Positions 1 to 7,787 are shown, counted from the first letter of the stretch. The stretch is DNA of 33,947 nt from an uncultured Chthonomonas sp. (GCA_903885605.1 CAISJD010000034.1:1-33947); one strand, 5' to 3'. The notes: generated by a model from the letters alone, not told the origin. Numbers and translations are program-made.

Positions 1-152
1 CGCAGGCATCCAGCGCCTCGCGGCCTTGGTGAGAGCTGCCCCGGGTCGGGCAGGGGCGCCGTGTCCGGACGTGAGTTCGGTGGACACGATCAGCCGTAGC
101 TGACGCGGGCTCGACGCCCCGATGCCGCGCCGTCACGCCGGAAGGAGCAACC

Positions 153-1871
153 ATGGTCATGTTGGCATTGGGTGTCATCGCGGCATCGATGGCGGCGCCC
201 CCGGCCGCCCGCCCCGCGCTGTCGCGGTCCGACGTGGTCTTCATGTACCAGGCCGACCGGCCGACCTACGAGGCCTACGGCGCCGGCGTGCTGGCCTGGG
301 GCGGCAAGCCCGACGCCAGGGCGCTGGCCGAGGCGAAGGGCGTTCGGTGGCTTGGCAGCGTCGGGATGGTCACCGAGTTCAGCCGGTACCATGATCGCTT
401 CCCGGAGACCTACGCCGAGGCGCTCTGCCGGGACATCGACGGCAAGCCCGTCAAGGTGCCGTGGCTCACCGACCAGCAGCACAAGGGCATCCCCTACTGG
501 TGGTGCTGCACCAACCAGCCGCAGTTCCGCGCCTACCTGCGCGAGCGCGTCACCGAGACCCTCAAGGCCGGCGCCGAGGGCCTGCATGTGGACGACCACA
601 TGGGCACGTCCGGCGGGCTCTGGCTGGGCGTCTGCTTCTGCGATCGATGCGTGGAGGGCTTCCGGGGCTACCTGGCCGCGCAGCCGCCCGACCGCCGGGG
701 CGTCCTGGCCAGGGCCGACGCCGCAACGTTCGACTTCCGAGTCGAGATGAAGGCCTGGCTCGCCGGAGCGCCCGGCAGGAAGCCCACGCAGCATCCCGCC
801 TGGCCGGTCTGGACCGCCTACCAGTGCAAGGCCGCCGCCGCCTTCATGTCCGAGCTGCGCCGGGCCGCCGAGGCGGCTGCGGGCAGGCCGGTCCCTGTCG
901 GCGCCAACGCGGGCCTCCTCTGGCCGCTCCACCTGGCCGACTACAAGGTGCTCGACCTCTTCAGCGCCGAGACCGACCACCACGCCGCCTCCGGCAAGCC
1001 CAGCGACGCGCCCATGCTCGCCTACCGCCTGGCCGACGCCGTGGGGCGGCCCTACGCTGCCACGGCCGGCGGGTGGGACTGGGCCACCATCCAGGAGAAG
1101 CAGAACCACGGGCTCGTGCGGCACTGGATCGCGCTGGGCTACGCCGCCGGGCACCGGCTCATGGCGCCCCACTACCAGTGGTGCTATACGGCCGAGAAGG
1201 GCACCCACTGGTACCGCGGACCCGGGGAGCGTTTCGCCCCGCTCTACCGCTTCGTGCGCGAGAACGCCGGGCTGTTCGACGGCTACGAAGCGCCGGCCGA
1301 CGTGGACCTGCTGATGCCGCACCGGTCCTTCCGCAACGGCCCGCAACCATGGATCGACGCGGCGTCCAGGCTGACCGCGGCCAACGTCTCCTTCCGCCTC
1401 GTGCTGGCCGGTGATGAGATCGTGGAGAAGCCGCTCGTCTCCGCCGACCTCGCGCCTCGACGACCCCTCATCGCGCTGGACCGTGACAAGCTCGACCCGG
1501 CCGACGCCCGCCTGCTGGAGCGCCGGGCCGGCCGCGGAGGCGTCTACGACAGCGTCGATGCCGCACTGGCCGCTCGGCATCCTTCGGTCAAGGTCGACGC
1601 GCCCGGCCCGGTGCGCGCCCTCCCGAGGGTCAAGCGCGGCTCTGCGGTGGTACACGTTCTGAACTACGCCTACGACGCCAAGGCCGACGACGTGACGCCG
1701 CAGGCCGGCGTGGTCCTCACGCTCGACCTGAAGGCCCTGGGAACGCCCGCCGCCCGCGAGGCCCGCCTCCACACGCCCGACGGCGAGGCCGTGACGCTGC
1801 CGATACGCGACGGCCGCCTGGAGCTGCCCAGGCTCGGGCTCTGGTCCCTGATCGTCCTGGGCAAGCCCTGA
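153..1871 (+). CDS. Exported glycoside-hydrolase-like TIM-barrel protein
   Basis: The start is the ATG at 153, preceded by GAAGGAG at 141-147. The 572-residue product opens with a short hydrophobic export signal (about residues 1-20, ending near AAPPAARP). The body resembles beta-galactosidase-like TIM-barrel proteins of unassigned specificity. An acidic pair, D147-D148 in GLHVDDHMG, lies at the end of a predicted strand, where such barrels keep catalytic or substrate-binding acids. Several Trp/Cys-rich stretches (WWCCTNQ, CFCDRC) are typical of sugar-binding pockets. The C-terminal 100 residues look like a beta-sandwich appendage. It lies 35 bases upstream of another exported sugar-active protein, so the two probably form an operon. 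The fold and export are fairly secure; the substrate is unknown. Confidence 0.7.
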   Translation: MVMLALGVIAASMAAPPAARPALSRSDVVFMYQADRPTYEAYGAGVLAWGGKPDARALAEAKGVRWLGSVGMVTEFSRYHDRFPETYAEALCRDIDGKPVKVPWLTDQQHKGIPYWWCCTNQPQFRAYLRERVTETLKAGAEGLHVDDHMGTSGGLWLGVCFCDRCVEGFRGYLAAQPPDRRGVLARADAATFDFRVEMKAWLAGAPGRKPTQHPAWPVWTAYQCKAAAAFMSELRRAAEAAAGRPVPVGANAGLLWPLHLADYKVLDLFSAETDHHAASGKPSDAPMLAYRLADAVGRPYAATAGGWDWATIQEKQNHGLVRHWIALGYAAGHRLMAPHYQWCYTAEKGTHWYRGPGERFAPLYRFVRENAGLFDGYEAPADVDLLMPHRSFRNGPQPWIDAASRLTAANVSFRLVLAGDEIVEKPLVSADLAPRRPLIALDRDKLDPADARLLERRAGRGGVYDSVDAALAARHPSVKVDAPGPVRALPRVKRGSAVVHVLNYAYDAKADDVTPQAGVVLTLDLKALGTPAAREARLHTPDGEAVTLPIRDGRLELPRLGLWSLIVLGKP

Positions 1872-1906
1872 ACCGCACGTCCATCTCCACGCAAGGAGCC
1901 CGCCCC

Positions 1907-3289
1907 ATGGACCACGAACTCACCCGCCGCGAACTGGCGGCCTCGGCTGTGGCGGCGGCCGCGGGCCTCGCCGGAGGGGCCGCCGGGCTCGGCGCGGGAC
2001 CCGTCGTCCTCGGGGCCGGGCCGCACCTGCTGCTGGATGACGCGCTGATCGAGAGCTCGCAGGGCCTGGAGCGCGTGGTGACGCCGCCGGATCGGCTGCC
2101 CGAACCCGTGGTCACGGGGCCGGTGGACAAGTGCTTCCAGCCCTACGTCAGCGTGCTGCGCGAGGCCGGCGGCCGCTTCCGCATCTGGTACGGCGTGCCG
2201 GAGAGCGCGTCGCAGTCGCATGTGGCGACGATGACCTCCGCCGACGGCATCCGATGGGAGCGGCCCCACCGCGTGCTCGCCGATCCGGGGCACATCCAGT
2301 TCGGCGTCAGCATCCTCGACGACGGCGCCCGCGAGCGCGACCCGGTGCGGCGCTTCAAGTACGGCTACTGGGACGACGGCGGGCTGCAGATCGCCACGTC
2401 GCCGGACGGCCTCGCCTGGACGCGCATGGCCGGCGGACCCGTGATCCGGCACGACCACGATATCAACAGCATCCACTGGGACCCCATCCGCAAGCGGTAC
2501 ATCGCCCTCGTCTCCAGCTACACCACCGGGCCCACCTGGGCCGGGCAGCGGCGCATCCCCATGCAGAGCGTGAGCGACGACCTGGTCCATTGGCGTGAGC
2601 CGTGGCGGATCATCACGCCGGACGATGAGGACCCCGGCGAGACGCAGTTCTACTGCATGTCCGGGTTGCTGGCGCGTGGCGGGCTGCTGATCGGGCTGGT
2701 GAAGGTGCTGCGCGACGACCTGAAGGTGGACAACGCCCCGCCCGGCGGCTACGGCCTCGGCTACACCACGCTGGCCTGGAGCCGCGACGGCGAGCGCTGG
2801 ACCCGCGACCGGACGCCCTTCATGGACCGCAACGCGCGCGTCGGCGCCTGGGACCACGCCATGACGTGGGGCGACTGCCAGCTACTCGTGGGCGACCGTG
2901 CATACATCTATTATGGGGGCTACGCGCGCGGCCACAAGGTCGAGCGCTTCACCGAGCGGCAGATCGGCCTCGCCCGAATGCCGCGCGACCGCTATGTAGC
3001 CCGGCAGGCAGGCGAGGCCGCAGGAACGCTCCGCACCCCGCTGCTGCTCCCGTCAGGCGCATCCCTGACCGTGAACGCGGCAGTCGACGGCGAACTCACC
3101 GCGTGCCTGCTGGACGCGGCGGGCAAGCCACTCCCCGGCTACACCCACGCGGAGTGCGTCCCGGTGCGCGGCGACGGCGTAGCCCTGCCGCTCCGCTGGC
3201 GCCGCCACACCCGCCTCCCGGCCGGCAAGCCGATGCGGCTTGAGCTGCGCCTGCGCCGCGGCAAGCTCTGGGCGCTGGACATGGCCTGA
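1907..3289 (+). CDS. Tat-exported beta-propeller glycosidase-like protein (GH32/GH43-type fold)
   Basis: The 460-residue protein starts at the ATG at 1907 after an AAGGAG box. The N-terminus carries a twin-arginine-like signal (TRRELAAS followed by a long Ala/Gly hydrophobic stretch to about residue 35). The body has repeated propeller-blade motifs: FRIWYGV, TSADGIRWERP, a DPVRRFKYGYW segment, IATSPDGLAWTR and YIYYGGY. These are characteristic of five-bladed propeller hydrolases related to invertases and many uncharacterised proteins. A beta-sandwich forms the C-terminal 110 residues, as in GH32. The substrate cannot be assigned. The last 22 bases of the coding sequence form part of a 38-bp direct repeat whose second copy lies at 5391-5428, so a cassette has inserted exactly at this gene's end while keeping the stop codon. 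Confidence 0.7.
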   Translation: MDHELTRRELAASAVAAAAGLAGGAAGLGAGPVVLGAGPHLLLDDALIESSQGLERVVTPPDRLPEPVVTGPVDKCFQPYVSVLREAGGRFRIWYGVPESASQSHVATMTSADGIRWERPHRVLADPGHIQFGVSILDDGARERDPVRRFKYGYWDDGGLQIATSPDGLAWTRMAGGPVIRHDHDINSIHWDPIRKRYIALVSSYTTGPTWAGQRRIPMQSVSDDLVHWREPWRIITPDDEDPGETQFYCMSGLLARGGLLIGLVKVLRDDLKVDNAPPGGYGLGYTTLAWSRDGERWTRDRTPFMDRNARVGAWDHAMTWGDCQLLVGDRAYIYYGGYARGHKVERFTERQIGLARMPRDRYVARQAGEAAGTLRTPLLLPSGASLTVNAAVDGELTACLLDAAGKPLPGYTHAECVPVRGDGVALPLRWRRHTRLPAGKPMRLELRLRRGKLWALDMA

Positions 3290-3305
3290 GGCGCGACGCA
3301 GCGCC
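3268..3305 (+). repeat. 38-bp direct repeat, left copy (att-like)
   Basis: This segment matches 5391-5428 at 37 of 38 positions; the mismatch is G at 3290 against A at 5413. It begins CTGGGCGCTGGACATGG and ends CGACGCAGCGCC. It contains the last seven sense codons and the stop of the upstream glycosidase gene. The similarity stops sharply on both sides. The two copies bracket the ATPase/nuclease cassette. Confidence 0.9.
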
Positions 3306-3314
3306 ATTGGTTGT

Positions 3315-3337
3315 CGCCCGTCGCATACCAACGGGCG
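3315..3337 (-). terminator. Hairpin downstream of the nuclease gene
   Basis: CGCCCGT at 3315-3321 pairs with ACGGGCG at 3331-3337 across a 9-base loop. It lies just past the end of the leftward cassette genes. There is no T-run, so it may be only a weak or bidirectional terminator between the cassette and the upstream operon. Confidence 0.35.
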
Positions 3338-3349
3338 GGAGGAGCACCG

Positions 3350-3922
3350 TCAGCCGAGAAGCCTGACGATAGCTATTTCAGTGCCGTCTTGCACTGTCAG
3401 TGTCCGGAGTTCATCTCCAGTGTACGCGGTTGGGGAAACAGAGGTCGGGCGCTTGGACAGCGACCGGGCCTTCTTGAGCACCACGCATCGTGTGATGAAC
3501 TCAGGCGGCTGTTTGTCGCGGGCCCGCTGGATGATCTCGTCCAGGTAGGCTAAGAAGCACTCCGCCCCGAGTATCTGGCGTGATGCGCCCTTTGAGTTGC
3601 CGGATTTCAGTTCGATGTAGATGCGGTAGACGTGGTTCCGGTAACGGCAATGGATCACTGCATCACAGCCCTGATTCCACACGTGACGGGCCTCTTGCCG
3701 GAACAGGTGGGAGTACCGCCCGTGCCCTGCCAGTCCTCTGTCCGGCAGGACGGCAAAGGAGTCCTTACCCAGATGGGTAACTGCAATACTGCGAAGCGTG
3801 GCGTTGGCGCCGTGCTCCTTCAGCGTGATGGACTGGCGATCATCGGCTGATCGAACCAGGACGTTGGCAGTCAGCATCTCGGCCACCATGGCCGCGTACT
3901 CGACGAGGTCAGTCTGCTGCAT
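3350..3922 (-). CDS. PD-(D/E)XK nuclease-like effector paired with an AAA ATPase
   Basis: This 190-residue soluble protein is not assignable to a named family by eye. A PD-(D/E)XK-like core can be read: E77 in a helix (RQEARHVWN), D87 in GCDAVIHC, then a strand ending in YIELKSG with E104 and K106, followed by Q116 in a helix (SRQILGAECFLAYL), the position of the conserved Gln in RecB-like members. This suggests a small metal-dependent DNase. The gene overlaps the 3' end of the upstream ATPase by 14 bases, so the two are co-translated. The layout resembles two-gene ATPase-plus-nuclease antiphage systems such as Septu, but the nuclease here is not HNH. The alternative is a non-catalytic accessory protein with the same fold. 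Confidence 0.6.
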   Translation of the reverse strand: MQQTDLVEYAAMVAEMLTANVLVRSADDRQSITLKEHGANATLRSIAVTHLGKDSFAVLPDRGLAGHGRYSHLFRQEARHVWNQGCDAVIHCRYRNHVYRIYIELKSGNSKGASRQILGAECFLAYLDEIIQRARDKQPPEFITRCVVLKKARSLSKRPTSVSPTAYTGDELRTLTVQDGTEIAIVRLLG

Positions 3923-5318
3923 CGTCGAGGTGGTCCAGTATCTGGTCCTGTCTTGCGTTCATCTCGTTGATTGTTTCATCAAAGCTGAGGAACTCAAAGC
4001 TGGCATCGGGTAAGGGCTGGACTGCCGACAGCACCAGATGCCGACTTCGGCGCTTGGCTTCGGCGTTCCTCTTTACGGACTGCTCACCGGCGACGTACAC
4101 GCGCGCTCTGCCCGCATCGAGCCTCTCATCGGACTTGTAGCCCAGGCGCTCGGCCACCTCGACCTCGGTGCTGCCGAGGAGCAGCATGGTGTTGAGTTCC
4201 TTGGCTATATAGTCGCTGTGTGTGGTGACCAGCACCTTCAGTCCGGCGTTCACCAAGCGGGCCAGCAGACGGGCCATCAGCACCTGGCTAGCCGGATGGA
4301 GGTTCAGCTCCGGCTCATCGATCATCAGGAGGTCGCCGGTTCTCGCTTGGTGGCGCAGGTAGAGCCCGAGGCCGAGAAGGCTCCGCACAGAGCTGGAACT
4401 CTCGTTCAGCGCAAGCTTGGGGCTTCTGCCCGCCGGCTGGAAGTACACCGATCCCCTTGACACGTGGTAGCGGCCGCCAAGCAACTCCTCAAAACCTGTG
4501 AGGAGTTCCAGCATGGCCGTGATCAGCTCTCCCTGAGAGCCCTGCACGGCATCAACCTGATTCATCCGGTCCACTTCGTCGCGGACCGGCAACGGGTACC
4601 TCGGGCTGAACTCAGGAATCAGGATGGAGAGGAGTTGCTTGGGTTCTAGCCGCTTCGAGGTTTCCACGCTGGAGAGGGCCTCGATCAGCCGCGTCCTCGT
4701 GAAGTTCAGCTCGTTCCGGAACGTAGCCGCACCCGTGCGCTCGGTGCTGATCATGACGACCCTAGGCACGACGCCGCTGAATGCAAGCGACTGCACGGCC
4801 GGCAGCAGCATATCGCGCAGGACAGGCTGTGGAATGGCCTTTGGGTCGCCGTCCACAAGGCTGGCCACCAGACTCATCGAACTATGGGCCTTGGTGACAC
4901 TGACCATGGGCGTCGCGTCGGGACGCTGATAGGTGTGGGCAAACTCCCTGCTGACCAAGCCGCCCGGTGGCGGTGCGGCGATGGTTAACTCGGTGGCGTC
5001 AAATCTGCCTTCCTCCGCGGCCAGCACGCCGGCAAGCGCCTTTCGGTACTCCGTAGCGATTCGCGCAAGGTTGTCCTGCCAGGGCGCCAGAATCCGCTCG
5101 CCCAGGTCAATCTCAACACTTCCGGTGTCGGCCAAGCGTGCCGTATCCGCGTCGTCGATCAGCCACGTGGATAGGGCCGGCCACAGTTTTAGAAGACCAT
5201 AGATTGAATAGGCGACGTATGTCTTTCCGGTGTTATTACGTCCACATATAAGTGTAAGATCGCCAATAGCGATGCATGCATCGGTCAACGCGCCCAGATG
5301 GCGGAACTTCAATTCCAT
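3909..5318 (-). CDS. AAA family ATPase (OLD/SMC-like), sensor of a putative defence cassette
   Basis: The 469-residue protein is an ABC/SMC-class ATPase of the kind found in OLD, Septu and related defence systems. It starts MELKFRHLG. Walker A is GRNNTGKT at residues 26-33. A serine-rich signature loop (NESSSSVRSL, about 305-314) precedes Walker B, LLMIDEPELNLHP (330-342), and the H-loop TTHSD (365-369). The central 200 residues between Walker A and the signature are the usual insertion that forms a coiled arm. The 100-residue tail has no TOPRIM motif, so nuclease activity must come from the adjacent PD-(D/E)XK-like protein. A TGGAG box lies 9 bases before the ATG. The gene lies inside the repeat-bounded insertion, immediately upstream of and overlapping its partner. 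Confidence 0.8.
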   Translation of the reverse strand: MELKFRHLGALTDACIAIGDLTLICGRNNTGKTYVAYSIYGLLKLWPALSTWLIDDADTARLADTGSVEIDLGERILAPWQDNLARIATEYRKALAGVLAAEEGRFDATELTIAAPPPGGLVSREFAHTYQRPDATPMVSVTKAHSSMSLVASLVDGDPKAIPQPVLRDMLLPAVQSLAFSGVVPRVVMISTERTGAATFRNELNFTRTRLIEALSSVETSKRLEPKQLLSILIPEFSPRYPLPVRDEVDRMNQVDAVQGSQGELITAMLELLTGFEELLGGRYHVSRGSVYFQPAGRSPKLALNESSSSVRSLLGLGLYLRHQARTGDLLMIDEPELNLHPASQVLMARLLARLVNAGLKVLVTTHSDYIAKELNTMLLLGSTEVEVAERLGYKSDERLDAGRARVYVAGEQSVKRNAEAKRRSRHLVLSAVQPLPDASFEFLSFDETINEMNARQDQILDHLDDAAD

Positions 5319-5390
5319 GCTTGTACGCTCCAGGCCACGGTGGCAGCGTCAGCGTGCCGCCGGTCATGCCAAGGTATACCCCAACTGCAC

Positions 5391-5428
5391 CTGGGCGCTG
5401 GACATGGCCTGAAGCGCGACGCAGCGCC
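5391..5428 (+). repeat. 38-bp direct repeat, right copy (att-like)
   Basis: This is the second copy of the repeat at 3268-3305. It is followed directly by CGACCGCTGGGG and the 3' end of a degraded glycosidase reading the other way. It lies 73 bases upstream of the ATPase start, so the ATPase promoter, if any, is within 5319-5390 or inside the repeat itself. Confidence 0.9.
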
Positions 5429-5440
5429 CGACCGCTGGGG

Positions 5441-5707
5441 CTACGGCACGGTGACGCGGACGCTGACCGGGCCGATCAGCCCCGATGGGCGGAGGTCGCC
5501 GTAGCTGTTGTTGGCCAGGTTGGCCACGCGGACCTCCAGCACGTTGGCGCCGGGGCGGGCCGCGTCGGTGATGTCGACGGTGTGCGGGGCCCAGATGCGG
5601 GCGCCGCAGGGCTTGCCGCCGCGCCTCCTCGGCCCTCCTGGAGCCGCACCACAGGGCGCCGCCGCGAGGACGCAGAGCAGGGCCCCGAGCAGCAGGAGCG
5701 GCCTCAC
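5441..5707 (-). pseudogene. Remnant of an exported glycoside hydrolase (signal peptide joined to C-terminal domain end)
   Basis: Reading leftward from a GTG at 5707, an 88-codon frame opens with a clear export signal (RPLLLLGALLCVLAAAPCGAA). After about 15 low-complexity residues it passes directly into the terminal part of a galactose-binding-like beta-sandwich: WAPHTVDITDAARPGANVLEV, then NLANNSYGDLR and a normal stop. That end is common in GH2-like and rhamnosidase-type enzymes of 700-1,000 residues. The catalytic part is absent, so this looks like a gene that lost its middle by deletion while staying in frame. A genuine small exported carbohydrate-binding protein is possible but the domain is too short to fold fully. 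Confidence 0.5.
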
Positions 5708-5788
5708 CCCTCGGCCTCGCGCCCGGCAGCCTCGGAGCAGAGAGCTCGCCGCGGCCGGGGGTTTCACCGCTGACCTGCGCGCGAGCCC

Positions 5789-5817
5789 TTGACATCCGTG
5801 GCCACCGTCGCTACAAT
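5789..5817 (+). promoter_or_regulatory. Sigma70-type promoter of the LacI gene
   Basis: TTGACA at 5789-5794 and TACAAT at 5812-5817 are separated by 17 bases, a near-perfect housekeeping promoter. Transcription would begin near 5824, only about two bases before the ATG at 5826, which implies a leaderless message or use of a later GTG at 5859. The -10 box touches the operator at 5817-5830. Confidence 0.75.
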
Positions 5818-5830
5818 GCAATCGTATGCA
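5817..5830. promoter_or_regulatory. LacI-family operator, autoregulatory copy
   Basis: TGCAATCGTATGCA is an imperfect palindrome with a central CG, the general form of LacI/GalR-family operators (TGnAAnCGnTTnCA type). It overlaps the transcription start region and start codon of the LacI gene. The same 14 bases occur in reverse orientation at 6873-6886. Binding by the local regulator is inferred. Confidence 0.7.
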
Positions 5831-6833
5831 CTCACACGAACAGCCGCAGAAGAGGCGCGTGACCGCGCGGGATATCGCACAGAAGCTGGGGCTCTCGCAG
5901 TCCACGGTGTCGCGCGTGCTCAGCGGCGCCAAGGACTACCAGTACTCCGAGGAGACACGCAAGCGTATCCGGGCCAGGGCCGAGCAGATGGGCTACAGGC
6001 CCCACGCCGTGGCCCAGTCGCTGCGGCAACAGCGGACGCGGGTCATCGGTTTCTGCAGCCGCCACGGCCACCTGGACGCGCGCAACACCTTCCTGGCGGA
6101 GATCATCGGCAGCCTGCAGCGCTCCTGCTCCGAGCATGGAGAGTTTCTGATGCTCCATAGCTTCGCCCCGGGCACACCGGACGACGTGGCCTATGGCGAG
6201 TTGGTCTCCGGCCGCATTGACGGGCTTATCCTGCACGGCAACGATGCCGACCCGCTGGCGCGCCGCCTGGCTGCCGGGCCTCTGCCGGTCGTGGCTGTGG
6301 TGGACCGGATTACCGGCGTTCCGGCCGTGCTGTGCGATGATCGCGGCGGCATGGCGCTGGCCGTGCGGCATCTGTCCGAGCGAGGGCATCGGCGCATCGG
6401 GTTCGTCCACGCGGGCCGAGGGTTGGCGTCGGTCTGCGCCCGGATCGAGGGATACCTCACGGCCATGGCCGAACTGGGGCTGGAGCCGCACCTTATCGAG
6501 GTCGATTATGAGGAGGCCGGGCCTGCGCTGGCGGCCATTCGATCTGCCGGCACGCCGCCCACGGCCGTCTGTTGCTGGAACGACGTGACTGCCCTGGTGC
6601 TGCTGGAGGCCTGTGCCGCCGCCGGTCTGCGCGTTCCGGCCGACCTCGCGGTGATGGGCTTCGATGGGCTACTGGACACGCGGTTGGCCGGGCAGCACCT
6701 GACCACGGTCTCGGCCCACTGGCCTGAAGTGACCCGGCGGGCGCTCGAAGTACTACGAGCGCGGCTTGGGGGAGGGGATGCACCTGAGGAGACGGTCATC
6801 GACGTCTCAGTGCGCTTGGGGAGGACCACCTAG
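5826..6833 (+). CDS. LacI-family transcriptional regulator
   Basis: A 335-residue repressor of normal family length. Residues 12-34 (VTARDIAQKLGLSQSTVSRV) form the LacI helix-turn-helix followed by the hinge helix. About residues 65-330 form the periplasmic-binding-protein-like sugar sensor (VIGFCSRHGHL, LVSGRIDGLILHG, HRRIGFVHAGRG, DLAVMGFDGL, TTVSAHWPEV). The ATG at 5826 has no ribosome binding site and lies about two bases after the predicted transcription start. The alternative start is GTG at 5859, with AGAAGAGG 3 bases upstream, which gives a protein beginning at the helix-turn-helix. Identical operators at its own start and upstream of the pseudopilin gene suggest it represses itself and that pair. 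The effector is probably a sugar released by the neighbouring hydrolases; its identity is unknown. Confidence 0.9.
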   Translation: MHSHEQPQKRRVTARDIAQKLGLSQSTVSRVLSGAKDYQYSEETRKRIRARAEQMGYRPHAVAQSLRQQRTRVIGFCSRHGHLDARNTFLAEIIGSLQRSCSEHGEFLMLHSFAPGTPDDVAYGELVSGRIDGLILHGNDADPLARRLAAGPLPVVAVVDRITGVPAVLCDDRGGMALAVRHLSERGHRRIGFVHAGRGLASVCARIEGYLTAMAELGLEPHLIEVDYEEAGPALAAIRSAGTPPTAVCCWNDVTALVLLEACAAAGLRVPADLAVMGFDGLLDTRLAGQHLTTVSAHWPEVTRRALEVLRARLGGGDAPEETVIDVSVRLGRTT

Positions 6834-6872
6834 GTAGGGCTCGCGCCGGGCGGGCAGGTCGTCGCGTCAGAA

Positions 6873-6886
6873 TGCATACGATTGCA
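6873..6886. promoter_or_regulatory. LacI-family operator upstream of the pseudopilin gene
   Basis: TGCATACGATTGCA is the exact reverse complement of the operator at 5817-5830. It lies 58 bases before the pseudopilin start. An exact 14-base match in this position is strong evidence that both sites serve the LacI protein encoded between them. Confidence 0.75.
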
Positions 6887-6944
6887 CCGCCCATGGTTCG
6901 TCAATGGCGCCGGTAGGCGCCACATCACAAGGAGGTGTAAGGCA

Positions 6945-7787
6945 ATGGGAAAGACACGATCAGGCTTCACACTGATCGAACTGCTAGTGGTGATCGCCAT
7001 CATCGCGATCCTGGCTGCCATCCTGTTCCCGGTCTTCGCGCAGGCGCGTGAGAAGGCCAGGGCCATCTCGTGCCTGTCCAACATGAAGCAGCTGGGCCCG
7101 GCCGCTATGATGTACGTTCAGGACTACGACGAGCTCTACTGCTACGCGACGACGCTCAACTCCAACGGCACGCGCACCGACTGGCGCATTACGCTGTTGC
7201 CGTACATCAAGAACGGCACGCTGGGCGCGGCGTCAGTGGGTGACGGCACCGTGGTCGGCGGCCTCTTCGGGTGCCCCAGCAAGACCAACGCCAAGCGGGT
7301 GTACGGCGCCCATTCGCCCATCATTCACTATCCCACCATGTCCAACAATGCCTTCTGGTCGCCGGTGGGCCTGGCCGGCCTGAACCGTCCCGCCGAGATC
7401 ATCCTCGTGACCGAGGTCGGCGTCGGAGACGACGGCAACGGGAGCCTTGAGGGCCTCACGGAGGACTTCTGGTGGCATGGCGGCGCGACCTGGCCGCCGG
7501 TCTTTTCCGGCCCCAACTCGGCTGAGAAGTTTGACGGGGACGGCACCAACGCCAACTGCAGCGCCGCCGGCTGGTCGGCCTGCAACACCTACCTGCCGCG
7601 CTACCGCCATACCAGCTCGGCCAACATGGTCTTCACCGACGGCCACGCCAAGGCCATGATGAAGGGGCGCCTCAACTATTGCAAGAACGTCCTCTTCCCA
7701 GGAATGATCAAGTGGTACGACAGCGGCCCGCAGGACTGGCTCTACGACCCGAACTGGGATTCGCCGTGCCGCGGCCAGCAGCCGTAA
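6945..7787 (+). CDS. DUF1559-type pseudopilin with H-X9-DG motif
   Basis: The start is the ATG at 6945, chosen because a full AAGGAGGTG box at 6929-6937 sits 7 bases upstream; an in-frame ATG at 6882 has none. The 280-residue product has a type IV prepilin leader, [12 protein letters not shown], with cleavage after G7 and E12 at the +5 position. A single transmembrane helix ([15 protein letters not shown]) and the [21 protein letters not shown] segment follow. The C-terminus carries H222-X9-D232-G233 ([13 protein letters not shown]), the prepilin-processing-associated motif of DUF1559 proteins. Such proteins are anchored by the type II secretion/type IV pilus machinery; their roles are largely unknown. 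The gene is preceded by a LacI operator and overlaps a lipoprotein gene, which suggests sugar-dependent expression of a surface structure. Confidence 0.9.
   Translation: MGKTRSGFTLIELLVVIAIIAILAAILFPVFAQAREKARAISCLSNMKQLGPAAMMYVQDYDELYCYATTLNSNGTRTDWRITLLPYIKNGTLGAASVGDGTVVGGLFGCPSKTNAKRVYGAHSPIIHYPTMSNNAFWSPVGLAGLNRPAEIILVTEVGVGDDGNGSLEGLTEDFWWHGGATWPPVFSGPNSAEKFDGDGTNANCSAAGWSACNTYLPRYRHTSSANMVFTDGHAKAMMKGRLNYCKNVLFPGMIKWYDSGPQDWLYDPNWDSPCRGQQP

Larger units (their letters stand above)
3268..5428. mobile_element. Inserted ATPase/nuclease cassette bounded by direct repeats
   Basis: The 2.16-kb segment between and including the two 38-bp repeats holds only two leftward genes. It reads visibly richer in A and T than the surrounding sugar genes. 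The outer flanks would rejoin into one continuous glycosidase 3' end plus downstream sequence if the segment and one repeat were removed. No transposase, integrase or terminal inverted repeat is visible, so it would have to be moved by an enzyme supplied elsewhere or by recombination between short homologies. The boundaries are seen directly; mobility is inferred. Confidence 0.7.

Noticed and set aside
1-152. Partial gene entering from the left edge
   Set aside because: Frames 1 and 2 stay open for only about 33-37 codons with no recognisable residues; not enough to support a gene.
90-1772. Long antisense reading frame opposite the first glycosidase gene
   Set aside because: It is rich in Gly, Arg, Val and His with no recognisable domain, and mirrors the GC-rich codons of the real gene, which has a signal peptide, ribosome binding site and TIM-barrel motifs.
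3268-3305. tRNA-derived attachment site
   Set aside because: Neither repeat copy nor its flanks fold into a tRNA cloverleaf or contain the T-arm GTTCGA-type motif; the repeat is the 3' end of a protein gene.
3350-5318. Direct assignment to Septu or Gabija
   Set aside because: The partner lacks HNH residues and there is no UvrD-like helicase; the ATPase lacks a TOPRIM domain, so neither name fits.
3268-5428. Classical insertion sequence
   Set aside because: No transposase or terminal inverted repeats, and a 38-bp duplication is far longer than usual target duplications.
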